Source: Brevundimonas sp. (lineage in GTDB: Bacteria; Pseudomonadota; Alphaproteobacteria; Caulobacterales; Caulobacteraceae). Taken from it: a stretch of 64,000 bases of DNA. Below the pieces are notes generated by a model. The model did no database searches and was not told the origin of the DNA. It worked only from the letters and a program-made list of their open reading frames with translations. Made by a program: the position numbers and the translations under genes. The stretch is taken from positions 1-64,000 of the forward strand of contig NZ_JAHBYB010000010.1 in NCBI RefSeq assembly GCF_019636155.1, written 5' to 3'. Each line of letters begins with the position of its first letter. The stretch's first letter is position 1. Below, piece by piece: positions 36,801 to 44,959 of this stretch.

Positions 36801-38668
36801 GTCAGAAGCTCGCCGCGCGGGTCCTCCAGCAGGAATTCATGGACATGGATTTCCGCATCGCCGGTCGGGCGGATGGCGTGGCCGAATTCCTCCAGCGTCT
36901 TCAGACCCATGTCCGCCAGGATCGGCAGGACGTCCGACAGGGGCACCGCCGCCCCGCGCCGATACAGTTTGAAGCGGAACCGCAGGGCCGAATCCTCGGG
37001 CCTGCGGAAGGCGCGCACGGCCACCGGCTCGCCGCCGTCCCGTTCGCCGCTGGCGTTCAGCCGGTCGATGGACTCCAGGTCGCGCACCGCCTCGTCGGCG
37101 TCATAGCGGTCGCGATAGCCGGCGCCGAAGGCCTCGGCCCATTTGGCGCTGGTCGGGCCCACGGCGATCTCGTCGAAATCGGCGTCGCGCAGGGCGGCCT
37201 CGAACCGGTCGACCCAGCCGCGCCCGGCCGCCGCCACCGCCGCTTCCAGGGCCTGCGGCTCGGGGTTCAGGTGATTCCCCGGCTCGAAGCCGATGATGTA
37301 GTGGATCCGCACCAGCGGCTGTTCGGACAGCTGCGGATACCAGGCCGAAACCCGGCCGCCCCAGGCCTCGGCCAGGATGCGACCGATGCGCTGGCGCACC
37401 GAAACATCGTAGCGCTCGCGCGGCACATAGACCAGGATCGAGGCGAACCGGTCGAACGGATCGACCCGGGTGAACATGCGGATGCGCGGCCGGTCATAGA
37501 GGTGCAGCACGCTCAGGGCGATGGACAGCAGTTCGTCCTCGCCGATCTGGAACAGCTCGTCCCGGGGGTAGTTCTCCAGGATGTTCCTCAGCCGCTTTTC
37601 ATTGTGGCTGCCGGGCGCCTTGCCGGCGCGCTTCAGGGCGTTGGCCACCTTGCGCCGCACCAGCGGCACCTCCGATGCGGCGCGGTCATAGGCCTCGGCG
37701 GTGAACAGGCCGACGAACCGGGTCTCGCCCGACGGTTTGCCGTCCGGCCCGTAACGCTTGACCCCGATATAGTCCATGTAGGCGCGGCGATGGACGCGCG
37801 ACCGGGCGTTGGCCTTGGCCACGGTGACCGGGTCGCCCAGGTCCAGCTGGCGCTTCATCTGTTTGGTCAGCACGGCCGGCTCGCTGGCCCGGCGCAGGAC
37901 GGTGCGGTTCGGATCGCGCAGGACGCCCAGCCCCTCGGTGGGCTGCGACAGGGGCGCCTCGGCCTCATAGGCGCCGTCCTTGGTGCGCGGATATTCGTAG
38001 TCGCGCGCGCCCAGGAAGACGAAATGGTCCCCCTTCAGCCAGCGCAGGAATTCGGCCTGCTCGCGCACCAGTTCGGGGTCGGCGCCGGGGGCCGAGGCTT
38101 CCAGCTGGGCCACCGAGGTCTTCATCAGGGCCACCATGGCCTCGTGATCGCCCACCGCCGCCCGCACATCGGCCAGGGTTTCGGCCAGGCCCTCGCCCAG
38201 AGCGTCGCGCCGTTCCTGCGGCAGGGGATCGATGACGACCAGGATGACGGATTCCTGCCCCCCCGCCTCGGGCGTCACCGGGTGGAACAGGGCCCGCACC
38301 GAGACCCCGGCCTCGGCCAGTTCGCCCATGACGCTGTCGACCAGGAAGGGGCAGTCGTCCTGGATGATCTGAACCAGGTCATAGGCGCCGCGGCCCGCGT
38401 CGGTGGACAGGCCGCGCACGGTGATCTGGGCCGGCGCCCCGCAGGGCCGCGCCTCGGCGGCGGTCCAGGCCTCGGCCAGAAGGGCCGCGAAGGCCTCGGC
38501 GTCCAGTTCCGGGGTCTCGTCGGCGGCGTAGTCCTCGTGCGCCTGGGCCGCGAACAGCCCCTGACGGTCATCCAGGGCCTTGACCCCCAGCCGGCGCGCC
38601 ATGGCCATCCTCAACGACTTCAGGTCGATGCTCTGGGACGGGGCGGGGCGCGTGTCGGCGGCGGACAT
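33818..38668 (-). CDS. gdhZ: NAD-specific glutamate dehydrogenase, 180 kDa class
   Basis: Oxidatively deaminates glutamate to 2-oxoglutarate and ammonia. From ATG at 38668 it is 1,616 residues, the normal size of the L-GDH180 class. A long N-terminal region with ACT-like folds precedes the catalytic core (about 730-1240): [20 protein letters not shown] and [14 protein letters not shown] carry the glutamate-binding lysines, and [16 protein letters not shown] the NAD domain. In Caulobacter GdhZ is cell-cycle controlled and modulates FtsZ. That link is known for the family, not shown here. A very long open frame on the other strand is a composition artefact. Confidence 0.96.
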   Translation of the reverse strand: [1616 protein letters not shown]

Positions 38669-38789
38669 GATGCTGCGTGACTCTTCAGACGCGGCGGGAC
38701 GTCGCCGCACTCCGCTGACTAGGCCGTCCTGACGATCCGGGGAAGCCCCCCGCGCGCCTGACCGCCGTTCACCTCGTCCGATACGACAA

Positions 38790-38818
38790 GGCCGCCGGGC
38801 GCGGGGCGCTCGGCGGCC
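38790..38818 (-). terminator. GC-rich hairpin between the permease gene and gdhZ
   Basis: GGCCGCCGGGCGC (38790-38802) and GCGCTCGGCGGCC (38806-38818) pair over 13 bp with one G.U, with a 3-nt loop. On the leftward strand it is followed by TTGTC. It could end the AI-2E-like transcript before the gdhZ promoter. The rest of the 268-bp gap shows no gene. Confidence 0.5.
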
Positions 38819-38936
38819 TGACGGGGGCCGGGTCCGGGAGGGGGGAGGGAACCGGCGCTCGCTTGACGACGGGGGCTTTGAGGGGAGGGAGGGGCCCGCG
38901 CCGTCTGAATGAAAGATAGGCGGCCCGCGGAGAGGT

Positions 38937-40124
38937 TCAAGTCTTCGCAGACCCTGTCCCGGCCTTGCCCCCCCGCGACACGGCGCCGCGCCCCCCGGCC
39001 GCCTTTCGGGCCTTGGTTTCGGGAGGCTTGGCGGGCGTCCGCCCGGCGCGGATCGGATCCTCGTCGGCATAGGGTTCGCCGTCGCCCGACAGCAGGATGG
39101 CCATCCAGCGCGAGCCGCGGAATTCCGCCAGCACGGCCATGGCCATCACCGCCAGGGGCGTCGACAGGAACATGCCCACCACCCCCCAGACCTTGCCCCA
39201 GAAGGCCAGGGCCAGAAGCACCACCACCGGGTCGATGTTCTGGTTGTCGCCCTGCATGCGCGGCTGGATCAGATTGCCGCTGATGAACAATATGGTCTGC
39301 AGCCCGATCAGCAGGATCAGCGCCGGCCAGTAGGTCGGGAACTGCACCAGGGCGAACAGCGGCGGCGCCAGGCCCGCCACGGCTCCGCCCAGCACCGGGA
39401 TGAAGCCGACCACGAAGATGACGAAGGTCCAGAACTCGGCGTTCTGCAGGCCGACCAGCCGCATCAGCACCCAGGCGGCGGCGCAGATCATCACCCCGGT
39501 CACGGTCTGGACCCACAGATAGCCCTCGACCCCGCCGCGCACCCGCTGGAACACTTCCAGGGCCTCCGAACGGTTCTCGCGGTTGGGGAACATGCCGACG
39601 ATCTTGCGCCGGAACCCCGCCTGGGACGCCAAGAGGAAGCCCAGATAGACCATGACGAAGAAGGCGCCGGACACGATCCCCTGGGCCTGGAAGGCCAGCT
39701 GGGTCAGATAGCCCCTCAGGTCGATGCCGGAAATCAGCTCGGCCGCGGTCGGCGGGGTGTCCACCCCGACCAGATGCGACAGGTCGCGCAGAACCTGGTC
39801 CAGACGCGGCCCGATGTTGGCGCTGACGCCAGAGGCGTCGGTGAAGAAGCCCGCCGCCCCGTCGACGATGATCCAGATCGACAGGATGAAGCCGGCCACC
39901 ACCACCAGCAGGGCGGCGATCCCGGCCCAGCGGGGGCTCAGCCCGGCCCGCATCTCGATCCAGCGCTTCACCCCGTCGATCATGATCATCAGGAAGATGG
40001 CCATGGCCAGGGGCGTCAGAATGTCCCGCAGCCAGTAAACGGCCGCCCCGCCCGCCACCACGGCGATCAGCACCAGGGCGTTGCGGGCGACGGCGGATGT
40101 CGGAACGGCGATGGCGGGTTTCAT
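38937..40124 (-). CDS. AI-2E family transporter (PerM/TqsA-like)
   Basis: A 395-residue inner-membrane protein with about eight helices. Family signs are the N-terminal pair of helices (YWLRDILTPLAMAIFLMIM), the long loop about 100-160, and the conserved FIPVLGGAVAGL, with GNLIQPRMQGDNQNIDPVVV before the last helices. Members move autoinducer-2, Na+/H+ or unknown solutes. The C-terminal tail is basic and disordered. Substrate unknown. Confidence 0.9.
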   Translation of the reverse strand: MKPAIAVPTSAVARNALVLIAVVAGGAAVYWLRDILTPLAMAIFLMIMIDGVKRWIEMRAGLSPRWAGIAALLVVVAGFILSIWIIVDGAAGFFTDASGVSANIGPRLDQVLRDLSHLVGVDTPPTAAELISGIDLRGYLTQLAFQAQGIVSGAFFVMVYLGFLLASQAGFRRKIVGMFPNRENRSEALEVFQRVRGGVEGYLWVQTVTGVMICAAAWVLMRLVGLQNAEFWTFVIFVVGFIPVLGGAVAGLAPPLFALVQFPTYWPALILLIGLQTILFISGNLIQPRMQGDNQNIDPVVVLLALAFWGKVWGVVGMFLSTPLAVMAMAVLAEFRGSRWMAILLSGDGEPYADEDPIRAGRTPAKPPETKARKAAGGRGAVSRGGKAGTGSAKT

Positions 40125-40229
40125 GCGACCGTTGTCCGAGCCGACGGCCTGCGCGTCAATAAGGACGAGTCCTCTGTTTCACCCCTCAGATAACCGAGGT
40201 ATGCAGTTGATCATGAACGAGGGGCCGTC

Positions 40230-40787
40230 ATGAAAGCAACTATCTCAGCCGTCGCCGCCGCCTTCATCGCCGCGGCCGCGGGGTCGGCCCAGGCTCAGGT
40301 TCTCACGCCGGTGCCCTATACAGTGACCGGCTCCGAACCTGCCCTGCCCTACACCTTCAACGGCAGCGCCACGCCGTGCCCGCCCGTCTCTCCGGGCGGA
40401 TCTTACCATTACGTCCAGATCCCCTTCACCGTCACGGTGACCGGCAGCTACATCCCGCCCGAGACGGGTCCCGCAACCGTGGACGGCATGGCCGCCATCT
40501 ATGCGGCCCCCTTCGACCCGCTGAACCCGAGCACCAATTGCGTGTCGATTTCAGACGACGTGGGCGCAGCCATGATCCTGACGGCCGGAACACCCTATGT
40601 GCTGATCGGCTCGACCTACAACTCCGGCGCGACCGGCGACACCGTCTATACCTTCGACGGTCCGGGGGCGGTGGTCCTCGGCGCGCCGGCGGTCGTTCCG
40701 ACCCTGTCGGCGTGGGCCATGATCCTGTTCGGCGGGCTGCTGCTGGCGGGTGGAGGCTGGATGATCCAGCGCCGCCGCCTGGCCTGA
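40230..40787 (+). CDS. Exported IPTL-CTERM protein
   Basis: A 185-residue protein with a signal peptide ending AQAQ (about residue 23), a beta-rich Thr/Ser/Pro domain, and a C-terminal sorting tail: VVPTLSAWAMILFGG, a hydrophobic helix, and a QRRR cluster. This matches the IPTL-CTERM signal recognised by exosortase-type enzymes. No exosortase gene is in the window. A good ribosome site (GAGGGG) precedes ATG at 40230. Likely processed at the inner membrane and exported to the surface. Confidence 0.8.
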   Translation: MKATISAVAAAFIAAAAGSAQAQVLTPVPYTVTGSEPALPYTFNGSATPCPPVSPGGSYHYVQIPFTVTVTGSYIPPETGPATVDGMAAIYAAPFDPLNPSTNCVSISDDVGAAMILTAGTPYVLIGSTYNSGATGDTVYTFDGPGAVVLGAPAVVPTLSAWAMILFGGLLLAGGGWMIQRRRLA

Positions 40788-40847
40788 GCGAAGCAGTTTT
40801 CGACGCCTGGGGAATAAGCTAATCGGGGGGCTCAAGGAGACTCCCCG

Positions 40848-42449
<1,602 letters not shown>

Positions 42450-42486
42450 CCCCCGCCACCGCGGAACCCCCGGATCTTCCCCGCTC

Positions 42487-42519
42487 GGGGGAGGGGAACC
42501 GCGAAGCGGTGGAGGGGGC
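42487..42519 (+). repeat. Half copy of the dnaK-dnaJ palindromic repeat
   Basis: It reads GGGGGAGGGG, then AACCGCGAAGCGGT, then GGAGGGGGC. It matches the reverse complement of the right arm of the element at 19520-19657 with two or three differences. The central ACCGC-GAA-GCGGT forms a 5-bp hairpin. Confidence 0.75.
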
Positions 42520-42556
42520 TGGCCGAGGGCTCCGACCTTCGACCTCACACACTCCT

Positions 42557-42730
42557 CCCTCTCCCATAGGGAGAGGGCTTGAACGCCCAAGAGCCCGTCA
42601 GGGCGATTGGACTTGCGTGAAAGGGTGAGGGGTTTCGCTCTCACCGGGCGGGCGCCGTAACCCCTCACCCTTTCGGCTATGCGCATCGCTACGCTCTGCG
42701 AGCCTCAAGCCCTCTCCCAACGGGAGAGGG
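42557..42730. repeat. Composite palindromic element 1
   Basis: Terminal hairpins CCCTCTCCC-ATA-GGGAGAGGG (42557-42577) and CCCTCTCCC-AAC-GGGAGAGGG (42710-42730) flank a perfect 15-bp inverted repeat, AAAGGGTGAGGGGTT (42620-42634) and its complement (42659-42673). Adjoining CTTGA and TCAAG extend the symmetry. It looks like an interspersed mosaic-type repeat. Confidence 0.85.
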
Positions 42731-42833
42731 GTCAGGAACGCCAACTGCGCGCGCCAGGGAACCTAACCCTCTGACTTCACTCATCAATCCCCGCCGCCAA
42801 CCCCATCTCGCACGCCTGGGCTGGGAACGGCCC

Positions 42834-43220
42834 TATACTCCCCAGGTCCCGTCGCATGGGGAGGCCGCGAGGCCAGCGACTTCGCGGCGGCGGGAGCGGA
42901 GGAAGCGGGGCTGTGCGTGTCACTCACACGCACGGGCCTGCGGTCGTCGGATCGGACAGTCATTGGCGACGGGTCCGGCGATCGAGGGAGGGTCGAGGGG
43001 GTTACTCTGGCCGTTCCGGGACCGGGTCGTTGGCCCGGCCCGCCCGCCGCGGGCCACCGGGAGTAGCCGAAAAGATCGGCGCCCGCCCCGAGCTCGTGGA
43101 AACCCTCCGTGCGGAGCGTCAGACCTCTCGCCGAACACGGCATCGAATGCCCAACCCAGCCGGGCGAAGGCCCGACGCTCCGCCGCCTTCCCGAACTTCG
43201 CAGCATCCGCTGGCGGAGGC
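42834..43220 (+). ncRNA. Candidate structured RNA gene, family not identified
   Basis: A -10-like TATACT (42834-42839) is followed 6 nt later by GGTCCCGTCGC, the 5' strand of a helix closed by GCGACGGG (42966-42973). Inside lie three hairpins: GGCC-GCGA-GGCC with a GNRA loop (42863-42874), GCGA-CT-TCGC (42876-42885), and an 8-bp stem GTGCGTGT/ACACGCAC (42913-42933). Further hairpins follow (CCGA/TCGG at 43067-43079; CGGGC-GAAG-GCCCG at 43161-43174). The -35 is weak and the 3' end is a guess. Signatures of RNase P, tmRNA and SRP RNA are absent. GGGAGTAGCC at 43059 recalls the manganese (yybP-ykoY) riboswitch, but other parts do not fit clearly. Confidence 0.35.
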
Positions 43221-43235
43221 GCCGCCAATTCCGCC

Positions 43236-43319
43236 CTCAAGCCGCGAGCCGCCGCGCGGCGAGCCTAGGGCAGGCCATTGCCCTCAAGCCGCGAGCGACC
43301 GCGTCGCGAGCATAGGGCG
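43236..43319 (+). repeat. Two CTCAAG hairpin repeats
   Basis: Copies at 43236-43271 (core arms CGCCG/CGGCG) and 43283-43319 (core arms GCGAC/GTCGC) are 47 bp apart in the same orientation. The flanks CTCAAGCCGCGAG and TAGGGC are the same in both; the hairpin arms differ but remain complementary. Confidence 0.85.
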
Positions 43320-43326
43320 CAAACAT

Positions 43327-43477
43327 CCTTCTCCCCTCGGGGGGAGAAGGTGTCATGCAGCGCATGACGGATGAGGGGGCTGGGTCCGCGCGAGGGTCGT
43401 CGGACGATGGGGATGGGTCGGGCCGCCCCCTCATCCGAGCGGCTCCGCCGCCCACCTTCTCCCGCAAGGGGAGAAGG
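43327..43477. repeat. Composite palindromic element 2
   Basis: Terminal hairpins CCTTCTCCCC/GGGGAGAAGG (43327-43350) and CCTTCTCCC/GGGAGAAGG (43455-43477) flank a perfect 12-bp inverted repeat, GGATGAGGGGGC (43369-43380) and GCCCCCTCATCC (43425-43436). The architecture is the same as the element at 42557-42730, with unrelated sequence. Confidence 0.85.
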
Positions 43478-43597
43478 ACGATGGGGCAACGGAGGGGCTC
43501 TTGGGCCACGCGACGAACAGACCCCCTCCGCCTCGTCGGTTGTCGCCGCCGATCCACCTCCCCATCGCTGCGCGACAGGGAGGAGACGGGCCCGTCC

Positions 43598-44959
43598 CTA
43601 CCGCCCGTAGGCCGGGGGCAGGGTTCCGGGGCGGGCGTAGCGGTCGCGCAGCAGGAACTGGCGGCTGGTCATCGGCTGGTCCTGGCCGTCGATGATGACC
43701 TGTTCGGCCTGGCTCAGCGGCTCCAGCGGGTCGCCGGACCAGATCACCAGGTCGGCCGCCGCGCCGGGGCGCAGTTCGCCGAACCGGCCCTCCATGCCGA
43801 AGATGCGCGCCGGGTTCACCGTGATGGCGCGGATGGCGGCGGCGTAGGGCAGGCCGTGCGAGACGGCGTTGCCGGCGTTGTAGCGCTGTTCCCGCGCCCG
43901 GTGGGTCGAGCCTTCCGAGCCCTTGATGGCGATCACCACCCCGGCGGCGTCCAGGGCGGCCGCGTTCTGCATCCGCGCGCCCCGCATCTCCAGGTTGGAG
44001 GGCAGGTTGTTGGTCACGTCCAGCAGCACCGGAACCCGCGCGGCGGCGATCTCCTCGGCCACCATCCAGCCCTCCTCGGCGCCGTCCAGGATGATCCTGA
44101 CCCCCTCCTCGCGGGCCAGGCGCAGGACCTGGCGGATGTCGGCGGCGCGGCGCACGGTGACGATCAGGGGCATCCGACCCTCGACCACCGGGATCAGGGC
44201 CTCCAGGTCGGCGCGCGACAGGCTGAGATCGCGCAGGGCCGCCCGGTCGTAGGCGGCGCGGTTGCGGGCATACAGCCGCACCTCGGCCAGGGTCTCCTTG
44301 AACTGGACGAACTGGGCCCCGCGGGCGCCGCCGGCGATACCGGCCCCGGCCTCGCCGAACGGGGCCACCATGGCCACGCGCGGCTGGACCAGGATGTCGT
44401 CGTCCTGCGCCAGGTCGATGATCGCCGCCTGGCCCGCGAACAGGCCGGGCGACTGCAGGCCGGCGTGGCCGACCCCGGCGAAGTCGCTGTCGTCATGGGC
44501 GTGGGCGCCGCCGCCCCCGCCCGCATGGCTGGGCGTCACCACGGCGCGGGTCACCCCGCCCAGTCGCGCCACCGGCAGGGTGATCGACCAGGGATCCAGC
44601 CCATAGGAGACGTCGAACGAGGCCGAGATGGAGTTGGCGCTGTTGCTCAGGTCGTCCGATCCGCGCACCGAACCGATCTCGGATCCGCCCAGGCCGGAAT
44701 CGACCACGACGAAGCCCGGGGTCACTGTCTTGCCGTGGGCGTCGATGACCCGGGCGCCGGACGGGGCCGGACCGGTTCCGACCGAGACGACGCGGCCGTT
44801 CTGGATCACCACCGTGCCGTTCTCGATCACCGAGGTCCCGGTCAGGACCCGGCCTCCGGTCACGGCCGTCAGGGACTGGGCGCCGGCGGGGGCGGCCAGG
44901 GCAAGGGCGCCAAGAATCGCGGGAAGGGCGGCGCCGAGGATGAGGCTGTTGAGACGCAT
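43598..44959 (-). CDS. Amidohydrolase-like exported protein lacking the HxH metal motif
   Basis: A 453-residue protein with a signal peptide (cleavage near APAGAQS, about residue 28) and an amidohydrolase (TIM-barrel) fold: AHGKTVTPGFVVVDSGLGG and the C-terminal ITVNPARIFGMEGRFG and AADLVIWSGDPLEP. Active members have an HxH after TPGF; here the position reads VDSGLGG. A catalytically dead or reprogrammed partner of the upstream amidohydrolase is likely. The two genes share a TGATG stop/start junction, so they are probably made in equal amounts and may form a complex. Confidence 0.85.
   Translation of the reverse strand: MRLNSLILGAALPAILGALALAAPAGAQSLTAVTGGRVLTGTSVIENGTVVIQNGRVVSVGTGPAPSGARVIDAHGKTVTPGFVVVDSGLGGSEIGSVRGSDDLSNSANSISASFDVSYGLDPWSITLPVARLGGVTRAVVTPSHAGGGGGAHAHDDSDFAGVGHAGLQSPGLFAGQAAIIDLAQDDDILVQPRVAMVAPFGEAGAGIAGGARGAQFVQFKETLAEVRLYARNRAAYDRAALRDLSLSRADLEALIPVVEGRMPLIVTVRRAADIRQVLRLAREEGVRIILDGAEEGWMVAEEIAAARVPVLLDVTNNLPSNLEMRGARMQNAAALDAAGVVIAIKGSEGSTHRAREQRYNAGNAVSHGLPYAAAIRAITVNPARIFGMEGRFGELRPGAAADLVIWSGDPLEPLSQAEQVIIDGQDQPMTSRQFLLRDRYARPGTLPPAYGR

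Larger units (their letters stand above)
42450..43597. other. 1.1-kb non-coding region rich in palindromic repeats
   Basis: No convincing protein gene is seen here; open frames of up to about 140-170 codons have no recognisable domain and run through repeats. It holds a copy of the dnaK-dnaJ repeat family (42487-42519), a composite palindrome (42557-42730), a promoter-led structured segment (42834-43220), two CTCAAG hairpin repeats (43236-43319), and a second composite palindrome (43327-43477). The remaining 120 bp before the convergent amidohydrolase has more inverted GGAGGGG/CCCCTCC-type sequence. Confidence 0.75.

Noticed and set aside
33791..38680. Open frame of 1,629 codons on the plus strand
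   Set aside because: It lies entirely antisense to the glutamate dehydrogenase gene, has His/Gly/Gln/Arg-rich composition typical of reverse frames in GC-rich DNA, and shows no domain.
43059..43125. Manganese (yybP-ykoY) riboswitch
   Set aside because: GGGAGTAGCC and a later CAGACC resemble it, but the basal stem does not pair and no transporter gene follows, so it was kept only as a remark.
42834..43220. RNase P RNA, tmRNA or SRP RNA
   Set aside because: The ACAGAAA and GAGGAAAGTCC elements of RNase P, a tag-coding frame with CCA end for tmRNA, and the GGTCAGG/GCAGCC loop of SRP RNA were not found.
42784..43240. Leftward open frames of 106-140 codons in the large gap
   Set aside because: No recognisable domain, unlikely composition, and they cross clear hairpins of the structured segment.
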